Below, in pieces: positions 26,501 to 38,277 of a stretch of 64,000 nucleotides of DNA. The notes beneath the pieces are model-generated. The model was not told where the DNA came from, searched no databases, and saw nothing but the letters and a program-made list of their open reading frames with translations. Every line of letters begins with the position of its first letter. Position 1 is the stretch's first letter. The position numbers were made by a program, and so were the translations under genes. This stretch comes from Dromaius novaehollandiae (Eukaryota; Chordata; Aves; Casuariiformes; Dromaiidae), in assembly GCF_036370855.1 (NCBI RefSeq), contig NC_088112.1, forward strand, positions 15,616,469 to 15,680,468, written 5' to 3'.

Positions 26501-28820
26501 GAAACAGGCTGGGAGTCCTCACTATTAAGCTGAGCCAGAGTTGGTGTTTTGCTTATCACTTCTTCATCTTGGTACGGGCTTGAAAAGTCATCAAGGCCCA
26601 GATAATCCACCTCTTTTGTTCCCCAGATATCACAACTGGTTAGTTTAGTGTACTTAGTTAAGTCTTCACAGTACGTATCCCACTGCTCCCACTTTGAGGT
26701 GAGAGCAGCTTCTTTATCCAGGATGTCCGTAAAAGACTCCAAGCTCTCAAGATCTTTGCAGTCCTCCATGGAAAGTAAGTTGTCTCTGGAGCTTTGTTGG
26801 TAGTCCATTTCTCTGTCCTGTGCGCAATAAGACAAGTCAGAAATTAATACTAAAAAAAAAAAAAAGAACAAAACTCTATCCTCTACTTAAATGGTAAACT
26901 TAATTCCAATTACATATGAGACTGATAACACATGAAGACACCTCAACTTCCAACTAAAATCTTGTTTTGACAGTCCAGTCAGACTGAAATCTAATCTTCA
27001 TGCTGCAGCTACAGATCCTTCTGAAGAGACAGCTAAAGATACAAGTCAAGTGCTGATGGATTTTTTCTTCTGTTATTGCAGATTTATCTGATCACTAGGA
27101 ACTAAACTAGGACCAACATCCATGCATTTCAAATATGAAAGACATCATAGGCAAACCATTCTAGGCTCCATTAACCTAAGTCACACTTTCCTGTGTGAGA
27201 AACAGCATAGGCTCAAATTTACCAATCCCTGAAAAGCTTCATTCTAGCCGGATCGATTAATGAGCGTGAGCTATCTTTCTCCTTTGATGCAGGAAAAACT
27301 AATGAATGCTAACATAAGTAGCTCATGAGTCAACTTTTATTCTGCTTCTCTTGCATTCACAGCTTGGCTGAAGTAGCATATAGCTGCTCTTGCAGAAAAC
27401 ATTGTTTGCAAGTAAGAGTCTCGAGCCCCATTACATAAAATCAGCACAGTTCCAATTTGAGAGTAGTATGTCAAGCCTTTCCTACTCGCCAGCTTGAACA
27501 AGCATCTATTGATGAAGCATCACATTTGCTAGACAAGCAGTTAGGCTCTTCTGTGATCAGTAACAAGCACTAACAAATCATCATCTAGCATTCTGGAACA
27601 AGTATCCTTTTATTACTACATGAATTCAGGTTGTTAATGAAGAAGAGGGAGTTATGCACGCGCGCGTGCGCACACACACACAGAAAGATGACCTACCAGT
27701 TCATACATGAAGTCTGGATCTGAACTGCTCACCAAGAGATCTGTGCTCATCAGAGTCTGCTCTGAAAACACATGGCTCCGAAAGGCGTCCCCAAAAGGAG
27801 GGTCCATTCCGCTCACACTGGGCTACAATAAAATTGATATTGAATTTTGACACAAGCTATAAAAAGGCATATTCTTTACTTCAACAGAACATAAAAGACC
27901 GTCATTTCATTCAGTTCTCTGAACTCATACTTGCAGCTGGAATGTTTTTACCTATACAGATAAGCATGTCATTTCTCAGAGGGAGAGAATATGCTTCAAG
28001 AGCCAGCTAGCAACATTCAGCACTTTTAATCACAAAGGACACATTTGTATTCATCATGTAACTGCAAGAGCATTGCTCATTCATTCTTTCTTGTTGGTTT
28101 GAAATTCTCATGTGTTTGGCAAGTTTAGGTATATGTTAGCATTTGTAGAAGAAGGTGGCGAGTACTGGCAAGATCTGGGAGTATCAGTAGGCACCACACG
28201 CTTACAGGGCCTTCATCCTAATATACACCATTTCCTACTAAAGCAGTGTTGGCTGCTTTTAGAACTATTAGAACTTGTAAAACTTTTATCTGAGATCGTA
28301 ACTACAGCAAAATTTACCACAATTAAATTGTTTTACATCCTTGAGAACTAAGTGGAACTTTGCGAAGAAACATTATGCAGGATGACTGGCTGCGCAGGAA
28401 ACAGGCCGCCAGGCTTTCGGCTACTTTTGATTTCAGAACTCTATTTCCCTTCCAGACACACTTGCCCTGAGGGTTGGGAAGGGAGAAACACTGTACTGCT
28501 CATTCAGTCAGTGTGCTGATGTGTGAATCACTGCAGTAATAAAAGGCTGTTTTCCAGGCATCCACCCTCATCAAGAAGACAACTTTGCTGAATTCTGCTG
28601 CGTGAACAAATATAGTAACAAGAGCTGCACATAGCTTTCACCGTAGATACCACCAGGACATCACTTATTCTCTTCTAAATTCTCCCTGTTGATGCCAGCC
28701 AAATATGCTCTTACACTTTCCTTTTTTTATTATTATTTATTATTTTTTATTTTGAATCAGGGAGCAAAATTACTTACAGAAGCAAGGAAGATCACAACGC
28801 ACCAGACTTACCTGAGGCAT
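17456..28820 (-). CDS. CREBRF: CREBRF, CREB3 (Luman) regulatory factor, eight coding exons
   Basis: CREBRF is a nuclear bZIP-like protein. It binds CREB3/Luman, lowers its activity and stability, and is tied to ER stress, starvation and body-size variation in humans. The coding exons are 28820-28812, 27822-27697, 26817-25734, 21100-20906, 18973-18784, 18345-18272, 17936-17814 and 17571-17456. They join in phase to 638 codons plus TAA (human 639). Visible parts are the N-terminus [17 protein letters not shown], the conserved block [20 protein letters not shown], an acidic stretch at about residues 355-400, the block [20 protein letters not shown], and a basic region plus leucine-rich helix at about 522-585. 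The C-terminus is GLRIPMSKV. The gene spans about 26 kb including UTRs. The reading frame is intact and all introns are GT-AG. Confidence 0.97.
17572..17813 (-). other. CREBRF: CREBRF intron before last exon
   Basis: A short 242-base intron with a CTTG/GTAAGC donor. No internal feature was recognised. Confidence 0.9.
17814..17936 (-). CDS. CREBRF: CREBRF coding exon 7 of 8 (leucine-rich helix)
   Basis: This 123-base exon encodes [20 protein letters not shown] and [20 protein letters not shown] between a TTTGCAG acceptor and a GTAAGC donor. It carries the second half of the bZIP-like helix. Confidence 0.96.
18272..18345 (-). CDS. CREBRF: CREBRF coding exon 6 of 8 (basic region)
   Basis: This 74-base exon encodes [20 protein letters not shown] and NTEY, with split codons at both ends. 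The intron before it interrupts the bZIP basic region between S534 and R535. Confidence 0.96.
18346..18783 (-). other. CREBRF: CREBRF intron inside the bZIP region
   Basis: A 438-base AT-rich intron with no further feature seen. Confidence 0.9.
18784..18973 (-). CDS. CREBRF: CREBRF coding exon 5 of 8
   Basis: This 190-base exon encodes [20 protein letters not shown], then [20 protein letters not shown] and [20 protein letters not shown] before the AS/R junction. The acceptor is AAAACAG and the donor is TCCAG/GTAAAT. Confidence 0.96.
18974..20905 (-). other. CREBRF: CREBRF intron between coding exons 4 and 5
   Basis: A 1.9-kb AT-rich intron. It has a short AAAC-type tract near 19885-19900, and nothing else was recognised. 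Confidence 0.85.
20906..21100 (-). CDS. CREBRF: CREBRF coding exon 4 of 8 (YENDSVEDL block, R456 site)
   Basis: This 195-base exon encodes [40 protein letters not shown] and [20 protein letters not shown] before GLHHG. The arginine in SEWNRDT is encoded by CGA at 20954-20952. It corresponds to human Arg457, the site of the Samoan body-mass variant. Confidence 0.96.
21101..25733 (-). other. CREBRF: CREBRF intron between coding exons 3 and 4
   Basis: A 4.6-kb AT-rich intron. A TA/TACA/CA compound microsatellite lies at 23917-23946. No exon, RNA gene or mobile element was recognised. Confidence 0.85.
23917..23946. repeat. (TA)n(TACA)n(CA)n microsatellite
   Basis: A compound dinucleotide and tetranucleotide repeat of about 30 bases in a CREBRF intron. 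Confidence 0.9.
25734..26817 (-). CDS. CREBRF: CREBRF large coding exon (third coding exon)
   Basis: This 1084-base exon encodes residues 46-406. It opens at [20 protein letters not shown] after a GCACAG acceptor and includes [20 protein letters not shown] and [20 protein letters not shown]. It ends in the acidic tract and DISDTFSEP at CCAG/GTACCA. The open frame continues past both splice sites for a few codons, but homology and phase place the boundaries clearly. Confidence 0.97.
26818..27696 (-). other. CREBRF: CREBRF intron between coding exons 2 and 3
   Basis: An 879-base intron whose 5' end carries the UG/CG repeat at 27653-27682, only 13 bases from the donor GT. Confidence 0.9.
27653..27682. 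repeat. Alternating purine-pyrimidine repeat (CG/CA), Z-DNA-prone
   Basis: Thirty bases alternate perfectly between purine and pyrimidine, with a CG-rich core and a (CA)n arm. In the CREBRF transcript this reads as a UG run followed by CG steps just downstream of a 5' splice site. Confidence 0.85.
27697..27822 (-). CDS. CREBRF: CREBRF second coding exon
   Basis: This 126-base, phase-0 exon encodes [40 protein letters not shown] and EL. The acceptor is TTGTAG and the donor is CTG/GTAGGT. It matches the human N-terminus almost residue for residue. Confidence 0.96.
27823..28811 (-). other. CREBRF: CREBRF intron after the start-codon exon
   Basis: A 989-base intron with a T-rich low-complexity patch near 28722-28756. 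Nothing else was seen. Confidence 0.85.
28812..28820 (-). CDS. CREBRF: CREBRF start codon exon, coding part MPQ
   Basis: The minus strand reads ATGCCTCAG and then the donor GTAAGT. Joined to the next exon it gives MPQPSVSG, the known CREBRF N-terminus. Only nine coding bases lie in this exon, which is otherwise 5' UTR. Confidence 0.9.
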
Positions 28821-28989
28821 CTCCAAGCCCAGATTCCCCAAATCCAATTCCAAACTTCTTGTTTTATTCACTTGTAGATTCCTTTCCAGCTTTAATTCAG
28901 TCTCAATGAGTTTATACAATCCATGCAATGAAATTTTTCCCTAGGGTAACTTCAGTTCACCCTCATGGAGCTCTTCTACTTGTAGACTT
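28821..28989 (-). other. CREBRF: Candidate CREBRF 5' UTR part of the start exon
   Basis: A good acceptor (GTGCTTGTTCTACACAG) ends at 28990 on the minus strand, which would give a 178-base exon with the start codon near its 3' end. Other acceptors cannot be ruled out. Confidence 0.35.
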
Positions 28990-31892
28990 CTGTGTAGAAC
29001 AAGCACAGCAGCCCCCCAAGGAGATAAATATTCCTTCATCAAAAAAGGTAGTGCTTAAAAAAAAAAAACCAAAATGAAGTAAGGACAAAAATTTCTCCTG
29101 AAAACTGATTGTACCTCATGCTGGAATGTACAATGATTTTCTTCCACTACCGTCCTACATCAAATGAAAAGTTACAGATGCTACAGAACAGAGTTCCTGT
29201 GCAAACCTTTTCAGCTATTTGAGTTACATTTTGTCGCCTTTTTTCCTCACTGCCTAGACTATAGACATATGGAAGTCTAGTTCCTAGCTCTATAGACATA
29301 TGAAAAGCCTGCATAATTGGAAAAAATGACTAGCATACTGCTGAGTACACAAAAGAGAAACAGTCTTTATGACGAATGTAACAGAGCCAATAAATTCTAA
29401 AAATGTCTCAAACAAATGTCTCAAAATATTAACTTCAGAATAGGCAGCAACACTGTTTCAGCGATACCTCCTCCTTTTCTTAGAGTTTAATCCATTCAGC
29501 TGCAGATAAGATTATATCAATCACTCGTATAGCAACATCTAGTGGTAGAGGGATTACAGCAAGCACACTCACTGTCCACAAGCATGGGAAGGGAACACCT
29601 CCCTAACAGAGTAAACTAAAAATTGGGCCAAATTCAGAGTTGCCTAATAAAAGGTCTTCTCTATTCATTCTTCTATTAATTTCGAGTAAGGCACAGGCTA
29701 ACCTGGATGAATTAAAATTACTAATAGATAAACTGGACCAATTTATCAATCCAGTAGCTTCTACAGAGCCATTGCTACTTCAGATGTGTATCGAAAGACC
29801 TTTCTGAGCCACATATACTGCTTACTCTGGCATTTGAAACAGCATAACTGAACTGTAGAAAAGCTGACGTCTTAGCACAAACATCAGTAACTACAGCTCC
29901 ACTAAGAAATGACCAAAACGCTCATAAGTAGCAGGAAGTGAAAAGCGTAACATGTTGTATCAAAAATAATAAATTCATCCATCGTATCAAACATTAGTAT
30001 CCGATGCAACTGCATTGCCTTCACGGAGGCTGCTTTCTTACTGCCTTGTTTTCCTGTGAGATCCCTATCCCCGTACAAAAAGTCTCTATAAGAAGAAAAG
30101 CAGTTAGAGTAGCATTAATCCCAAAGCCGAACTTCTACTGCTTTTCTCCCCCTCCCACAAGTACAAGACAGCAAATTATTCCTGCTTTCAGACAATACCT
30201 CTTCTGTTTCGTTAAATTCAGCATATAGACCTTGAGACTGAGGTAGGAACAGGTATTACGCAAAAAAGCCTTGATTTATCAAAATGTACTCATTTTCAAA
30301 TATCAGTTAAAATAACAAGGAAACAGAAATTGCAAGTCCAATTACGCACAAGTCACCATTCTCAACAAAACCACGCTAGCAATGCCAAACAAAGCCATTC
30401 CCTCTTAGAGTTGTGTCAAAAAAGAGTAAGTACTTTCTGAGAAAATTTTCTTTCTGCCCTAAAACTTCCAGGGAGCTCCTTCTACTTCTTCTGAACTGAC
30501 ATTTAAAGTTAAGGTTGTGTCCCAAGGCAACGTGCCCCAACAACCCATCTCCCTTCCCACAGTACAGATAAACAGCAATGGAACTAGTTCTTTCCACGCT
30601 ATTAAACTTTGCATAAATGACAAATTCACTTTGCAACCTGGCCTAATCCAGGAGAAAAGGGCTGTTCTTTAAAACAAATAACCAGTGCAGATCCTTGATT
30701 CTCATATTGTCAAGAAGGGTATCATCTTTAATAGGAAGCTACACATGAGTAGTATCCGAGTTTCTTCCCATGCAGAGTTGCAGAGATTGCTGTCTTTCAT
30801 AATACAACTTCAGCTTCGTACTTCTTGGCCTCTGCAACATCTGCATTCACATGGAAGACGGACAACGTTCTGCCATTGCACAACACAAAGGGGAAGGCAA
30901 AACTTGCTTCTTCTTTAATGGGTATCCTGGGTTGCGTTTTTGCTGGAACGCATACCTCAAGCAATTCCACTGTCCTTCATATAGGACTGTGAAAGGACGG
31001 TGAAACTCAACCTGTACTGACACTGATGTCAACAACAACCGACAAACACTTCCAAGTTTCAGGACAGGGAAGCTTTTGGATCGTTCACAAATCCTCAAAA
31101 CAGACATTAAATGTTTGAAATATTTTTACTAGTTCAAAGACTGAAGTGATCTTTTAGCTATAAACTTATAGCAGCATCTAAGAATGACAATATACACCCT
31201 CCCATTCAAAGGAGTATATTAGATAATCTGATTTTCCCCCTAATTCCCTTTAGATTTCTTTAGCCTTGACATTTTCTAACATTAATATTTCAATGTTATT
31301 TGAATCTCATTAGGATCAATGCAAGTGTTCTAAAGATAAGATTTTTATTGGTAGCTCTGTGGAGGGAAAAACATGGAAAGGCAGCAAGATGAAACACGCT
31401 ACTTCTTTAGCGAGCTGCACAATCTAGCTATGCTTCAGGCTTGCAACAAGACCAGACCTACTTTCAATTGCTTTTTAATTTTCCTAGATTTATCAAGATC
31501 TGCATTAAAAGACACTCGGTGTTCACTCTGAACTACCAATATTTTTTCATGAACTGGTAAATTAAGAGGTAAGAGTAAGCACTAGTCAGCCACACATACG
31601 GAAACACTGATGCAAAATCTGAACCAGTTGCAAAGGAAAGTAACTTTATAGACCTCCCAGCTGGAGCCCTGTTTTTACAGAATTTATCATTATTGGCAGT
31701 GTCAGCTTAGGACTGAATTAGAACAGAATAGTAAAGATGTTACATATCTATAATGAATACAAATTTGGAAGAACTGAAAGATCTGTGGCAGAGCTTAAGA
31801 ATAGCAGTGTAAGAACCACTGAACATAAACACAGCAGCCAGTGCTACAAAGAATTTCTGCTTTGGGACACTTTTCATTAATGCCTTACGTTA

Positions 31893-31914
31893 ACGCGCGC
31901 GCGCACATGCACAC
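31893..31914. repeat. Alternating CG/CA tract, Z-DNA-prone
   Basis: Twenty-two bases of alternating purine and pyrimidine, with five consecutive CG steps in an otherwise AT-rich intron. Confidence 0.8.
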
Positions 31915-34900
31915 CCCAGTGCTGCAGGCAGAACAGGGAGCCGGCGCATGGGGCACGGTGCAGCCACTCCTTTTGGCAGCAGCCTGCAGTTAAATCAGAC
32001 TAAGGTGATTAGGGAACCAGCCCCCAAGTTTTGTTTTTTGTTTTTTTTCCTTCAGATTCTTGGGTCATAGCAGTGCGCAGCTGTACCCCTACTTGTGAAA
32101 GAAGGCTTGTTAGCTCACTGGGAGTGTGATGAAGGGCTCAGGAACTATTCCTTCCACTGAACATTTAAGAATTTATGATACTGATGGAAGGATACATAAA
32201 TATATTGTCCATGTTTTGTTAAAATCCCTAAGGGCCATCAGTAAGTAGCCAAAACCTGTTCAATAGAGTCGATAATTTACTAATCTAAGACCAAATCCTA
32301 CAAAAAATTCTCTGCATTTATATTTACCTTTTGAAAGCACACTTCTAAAATAGTTTAACAGAGGTCCCAAGCAACACAGGAAGACTGACCTTCAAACACT
32401 CTAACGGCGGGCTGATTACACAACATTAGCAGTGAAGGAGGATATTTAAATTGCCATTTAAATGGATACAGGACCTTAACTCTAAAGGTGCAGCATAAAG
32501 AGACGGATGGCAGTCAGCATGCACATGCCATTCTCCGAGGCTAGTAAAACCCTTCTGCAATAACACATCTTCTCCAAAGCAGCCCCCAGAAGAGAAAAAC
32601 CTGAACTGCAAGCTTTCAGCTTGACAATTCTGAAATATCTTCCTCAGGCACCTGTATGAATCATTTGTACTGTAGTTATAACTAAAGTTACTATTTCTGT
32701 CTCAGTCTAGATGTGTATTTTGTACAACTTGAAAAGCAGAGAGTGTAGCTACACTGTTCTAATGACTGCACAGTACCTATTATCACAGCAGCTAGGTGCT
32801 TGTTACAGCTAAAGTACATTTCACAAACAATTACATTGTCGTGGTGGTGACTGTGCATCATATAGCATAATTTCTCTAAGTCACATTTTCGACACAGATA
32901 AAGAAAAAGCACACACCATGAGATTCCATCAAGGCTAAACCTATAAACTCAGGTGAAAACATTCAAAATGCCACGTTCGGTTTCAGAGAAGGTCTGAAAA
33001 GCATGCTACTTCTTTTAAAAGAGCAATTGTGGACTACATACTCTTTGCTATATTTGGATATTTTATAAAGTAGTACAGTTAGAGATGCAAGGTCTCCTCT
33101 GCTTCTGTTAGAACTTTTTTCTCCTTCCACAGTTTGTGCCAATTTGTTTCCTATTACAGAACATACTCCTCTCAGTGCTGTTTTCAAGCGTGGAACATAT
33201 TTTTCTTATTGTTTCTGAGTGTAACGTTGTTGTTTTTCCCTTCTTTCTCCATTATTCGTCAATTGTTACGCAGTTTAAAAAAGAAAAGGTTACTTTTTCA
33301 CCCCCACCTCACAGTTGCTTCTTTTCTTCTTTTGTCGCAGATAGGCAAAGACGCTCTGGTAAAAAGTCTTCCTCTACTTTCACCCACTATAGCCTCTTCC
33401 ACCTCACGCAAAGAAACCAGTCCCTTTTCCTTCTCAGTGATCTACTTGCACTCAAATGCTAGCATAAGTGCCCAAGACTCTCTGCCTTCTCTATCCCCAA
33501 GGGCAAACAACAGCTTAGGATATCCAGATCCTAGGTTTGACAGATTGCTGTCCTTTAAAAGAACTAATGGTTTGAAAATTGTTTCACTTCTCTTGGTCTC
33601 TTCCCTTCACAGGGGGCAAACTGCTACTTCGCTGCCTTTGCTCCCACTCCTCTACTGATCTGTTCCCCTTACATATTTTTTTAATTCTATTTGACTAGAG
33701 CAGACAGGCTTCAAAGTCTGTAAGTGCCACCCCTGAACAGGACGTCTGGTCTGGAAGCACACATACCGCACCTCAGCTAAAAGAGCCGATGAATTATCAA
33801 AAAGAACATGGCAGTACATTTTTGCTTGAATTACTACCCTTATGTACGAATTCCAGCTACCTGACTTTGGAGGGGTATTCCATTAATCAGAATAAGCGGA
33901 TACCAGCATCTTAACATAATGCAAGAGGTAGGCGAACAGAAGTGATTTTCAACAGTTGTGCTCAATTTACATATTTTATAAAAATTATGCCCTGAATAAT
34001 GTATCCCTACTATAAGCACTATAAATTCTGAAACAAAGACTGAGATGTTATTATTATTTTGGTGCCAAGAGTGGGAAATGTAGGCTGTTTCAACTTACTG
34101 GGAAAAAAGAACTACATTAACATATTTCAATTCATTTTTAAGACTTTTTATAGTAAAAAATGAATTGCATAAAGTTTTATTAAAATACCTCTGTAGAAGA
34201 GTTGCTTGCACAAGAGAATTAGCAGTAAGACCAGCATTCAAATCTTTTTTTTTTTTTGTGGGGCAAAGAATCCCCCTGACACATAAGCACAGTCAAAGCA
34301 AAGACAGAAAACAAGTAAAACGAGACAACAATTTAATTTATGATATCCAGGAATATCCTTACACCATGGCTATTTCTGGAAATGTTTTTTCTAGCAGTCC
34401 AGTTCTTTCAGGATAAGAAAAATTAAGTAGTTCCGTAATATCCTGAAAAAATCTTAAGATGAAGGAATGGCACAATCTATTCTAATCTTCATAGTGCAGA
34501 ATTACGTTTTGTTACACTTTTGTTAGAAACAGGTTGTCAATATGGGATGCTTCAAGCCAGCCAAGAAGAGCAGCCCACTTCCTCATGGTTGCTAAACTAG
34601 TAAGAGACACTAAGTCAGAAACAAGTCGAAAACAGCATTGGTCAAAAAAGACAGAAATGTAAGAGTTCAAAATCAGACGTAAGACTTTTTTCTTACATAA
34701 CAATGTAAATGATTATAAAGAGAACTAACCTATAAAATCTAAGACTTTCACAAACTTTTTAGCGTGACAGAACAAGGCCAGCTTTCAAACATTGCTTATG
34801 AATTGCAAAATATGCTTTTAGTTTAAAATATCATTTAATTAGGTTTTGCAAGTCACTTATCATGGACACGCAAATCATGGGAGTCTAAACCAGTGCATTC

Positions 34901-35772
34901 ACTTATTTATACCCTACTATCAGTCTATTAGTTGGATAGAAGCTTCTATCCCCAATTAATTCCTGTTAACACTGACGGGGCTCCAAATGTTTGCTCTTCA
35001 AAGAGCGCTTTTGCCACTCTCGTTTATTTAGAAAAACACGGGGAGGATATTCAATGGCGTGATGCCTCTGTGGCAGACTTTTCCTACAGGTAGGTAGTAT
35101 CCTCCACCAAAAGCAGAACAATTCTTTCTTTGCTTAGGTAAACTAAAGGCTACAAAGCTCTGCGTGAGCTCTTTGACTTATCATTCATGCCTCATGCCAA
35201 GGAGTATCACTGAGCATTGGTACTTCCATACCAGACCTTTCCTGCAGAACAGTCACTGAAAATATTTTCCGTATAGAAATTCTGACTCCTCATTTAGATT
35301 GCCAACAGTAAAAAATGCCCAAGTTTCTAAAATACCTGTATTTATCCCTCTAGAGTTCTCAGTATAAAGACATAAATGTAATAATTATTAAAAAAATCTG
35401 TAACAATGCTTAGAAGCCACTTGGTCAGGCAACCTTACGTTAAAGATTAGGCAATCTTTATATTATGCTCTTTAAAGTATTTTTAAAGGTCTGAAAGATA
35501 ACTTTATCAGAATCTCATTCTGTTCTGCAGGTTTCACATCACATAATGGTCACAAGTCACTCCCAAGTGGCAACAACATAAATATCAGGCTTACTTTAAA
35601 TGAAAAGTTACCATTTGAACTGGTATAGCTGAAAGATTGAAACTGCTTAGCCAGTTGGGTAGAGATGCTTGAAAAGGAGCACGTGTTTTATACTGGAGTG
35701 TGACAGAGCAAGTTCTTGTCATTAAATTAACTTTGATAGCTCATCAGTTACTTTAGACAGAGCTTTGAGAAT

Positions 35773-35787
35773 GGGGGGGGGGGGGGG
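35773..35787 (+). repeat. G15 homopolymer
   Basis: Fifteen consecutive G on the plus strand, inside the CREBRF 5' intron. Confidence 0.95.
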
Positions 35788-35999
35788 CAGAATGGCCTCT
35801 TCATGCTGCACAGTTGTGTTAAAGAACTGCCAAATCATAGGAAGGAGATTAGGGTGCACTGATAACACTGCAGGCACCATCACGTAAAACACACATCCAG
35901 GCTGCGCGGCGTCGGGATGGAGGGGAAATAAAGCTTAGCCTCAGGTCCTCAGGCACACAGTGAGCTTTCAGCAAGCCGACCCCAAGGCAAAGCTCGCCT

Positions 36000-37000
36000 G
36001 AACTTAACTCAGGCGCAGAGGAGGCGGCAGAGCTCCCGTGCCGGGAGCCCCTGCAAGCGGGACGTCCCCACGCCGCGCCCGAGGGGACCCGCAGGAGCTG
36101 TCAGCATCTCACAGCGAAAGCAAAAGTCTGTCGGAAGTCGCTGGTAAGAGCGAGGAGGGGCAAAGGGCCATGTCTCACTTCACAGAAAGGGGAAGTAACT
36201 CGGCTCAGAACTGAGCTACCTCCCGCCGCCGAGCGCGGGGCGGCTTCTCGCGTGGGGCCCCCGCGAGCGTCGCCGCCCACGGCCGCTGCGGGCGGCGCGC
36301 CGAGGCGCGGGGGCGGCCGCCCCCCCGGGAGCCCGGCGGCGCCGCCGCGGCCGGGGGCTGCGCCCGCCCGGCCCGCCCAAGGGTGCGAGGCTGCGCGGGC
36401 CCCGGCGGCCGCCGGCAGCCCCCGCCCGGCCGCGGCGGCCCCCGCCGCCCTCCGGCGCCGCGGCCGCGCCCCCTGCCCCTGACCCACTAACACACCTCCC
36501 CGCCAACATGGCCGCCCCGCCAGCCAGCGCGGGGCGCAGCCTAGCGTGGCTGCCGCCGCCCGCCCCGCCCTCCCCGCCCGCTCATTGGCTGGCCCCGCGC
36601 GGACGCCCGCGCCCATTCGCCCCGGCGCGCGCCGCTCACCCGCCCAGCGGCCCTTTCAAGCTTGGCTGAGGCAACATGTAAACAAATCCCTCTCCGCGGC
36701 TCCTGAGGGGGCTCCGCCGCTGCCGCGGCGACCCGGGGCCCCCCGAGCGGCGCCGAGGGCGGGCGAGCGGCGCCGGCTGCCCGCCCGGGCAGCGCGGAGA
36801 GCCGGGCCGGCCTCCCCCTGAGCAGGGGGCGAAGGGCTGCCCTGCCCCGCGCGCGGCTGGCCGCCGCCCCCGGGGCTGGGGGCGGCCGGCGCGGCGCCCC
36901 GCGGGTCGCAGCCCCCCCCGAGCCGAGCCGCCCCGCTGCCCCCGTCGAGCCCAGGTGAAGTGGGGAAGGGGCGACCCGGGGGAGAGAGTGTCACTTCCCG
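36000..37000. promoter_or_regulatory. CREBRF: CpG island A, possible alternative CREBRF promoter
   Basis: A dense CpG-rich block. On the minus strand a CCAAT box (GCCAGCCAATGAG, CCAAT at 36588-36584) is followed about 75 bases later by a GGCCATGTTGG motif of YY1 type and a plausible donor (GGGGAG/GTGTGT at 36496). This is the layout of a housekeeping promoter with a first non-coding exon. Transcript evidence is needed to tell whether CREBRF uses it. Confidence 0.5.
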
Positions 37001-38047
37001 AGTGCCCGGGGCAGCTGGCCTCGAGGCCTGCCACCAGCCCCCGAGCACCCCTGAATCCCCCCGGCCCCAAGTCAGTTACACAGAAGCCCGGGGGGGGAGG
37101 TGGGCTCCTCGCCTGTCTCCCTCCCCCGGCCCTTACTGACTGTCCTGCTGCATTTTCCTCTCTTCACCCTATTTCTTTCCTGTCGACTCGAACCCTCCCT
37201 GCTAGACACTGGGACAAACTGCACCCCAGACACCCCCCCCTCAACACTACAGCTTCACCCTGCAGCTGCCCGAATCATTGAAACAGGTAGAAATGGGAAG
37301 ATGTAACTCTGCAGCCGGGAAAGAAGCAAAGCCTGGGAAGGGCAGAAGCCTTTTGCAACAAGCTGATGCACTGTGTTGAGCACAGCAGCATTAGCTGCAC
37401 TGATGCCTTATATAATGACAGCTAAAGAGCCCCTTCACCCGTGCAACCAGAACTACCAGTCTTCCTTGGAAGGCAGGCGTTTTAGTTTCTCTGATGTACA
37501 CGGCGCGGCTCGCTCTCCTTGCACAGACACCCGCTGCTTCTGACAGGCGCGGGCTGGAGTGGGGACGGGCGAGCCGCGGCTGCACCCGTGCGCGGCTGCC
37601 TGCACATGCTGCCGCCTTCCCTCGCGCGCCCCGCACCCGCCTGAGAGCGGGCACCCGCTCGGGTCGGCGCCCCCCGCGGCCCCCACGAGCCGGAGCGACG
37701 GCGCCGCCGCCGCGCGCCGGGGCCCGGACCGCGAGCTGCGGGAGCAGAGGCAGCCGCACGCCCCCCGGCACGCCGCCGCTCTCCGGCGGCGCCGGCTGCC
37801 ACACCCCCCGCAGCCGCGAGCGGCAGCGCGGGGCCGCGGCTGCCCCGGCGCCGCTCTCCGCCGGGCCCGGTGCCCTCCGGCTGGCCCGGGCGCCGGGCGC
37901 ACACCCCCCTGCCCCGCGCCCCTGCCCGGCGCCGGCCGCCGCGGGCAGCGCCGGCGACACCCTCCGCCGGGCAGCGGGGCAGAGGCACCCGCCGCCGCTG
38001 CCCCGCCGCGCCCCCCACCCGCACCCGCGCCCGCCGCCTGCGCTCAC

Positions 38048-38150
38048 CGGGGCGCCGCGGCCTCAGCAGGGGGCGCCGCCCGGCGCGCTCCGGCCCGGAC
38101 CCTCCATGCTGCTTTGGGGTTTGTTTTGTTTATGTCCCTTCCTGACGGGC
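38048..38150 (-). other. CREBRF: Candidate CREBRF non-coding exon 1
   Basis: The donor CCCCG/GTGAGCG lies just downstream of the E-box and CCAAT cluster. The exact start site is not visible from sequence, so the upper limit is a guess. Confidence 0.3.
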
Positions 38151-38178
38151 TCCCGGAAATCGCGTGACTCGCCCCCCT

Positions 38179-38184
38179 CACGTG
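38179..38184. promoter_or_regulatory. CREBRF: E-box CACGTG
   Basis: TCACGTGG in the CREBRF promoter core. It fits the M-box/CLEAR type bound by MiT/TFE and USF factors. Confidence 0.55.
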
Positions 38185-38219
38185 GGAAGCGCGGGGGAGG
38201 GGGAGCGGGCGGGAGCCGG

Positions 38220-38250
38220 CCAATGGCCGCCCGCCCTCCCGCCGACCAAT
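38220..38250. promoter_or_regulatory. CREBRF: Two CCAAT boxes (NF-Y type)
   Basis: CCAATGG at 38220-38226 and CCAATGGGG at 38246-38254, in the same orientation and 26 bases apart. They lie between the two CACGTG elements. Confidence 0.6.
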
Positions 38251-38277
38251 GGGGAGCGGCGCGGCGGGGCCTCCCCC

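Larger units (their letters stand above)
28990..35999 (-). other. CREBRF: CREBRF large 5' intron
   Basis: About 7 kb of AT-rich sequence between the start-codon exon and the CpG islands. It contains a Z-DNA-prone tract at 31893-31914 and a G15 run at 35773-35787. Upstream untranslated exons could be hidden here, but none could be supported. Confidence 0.7.
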
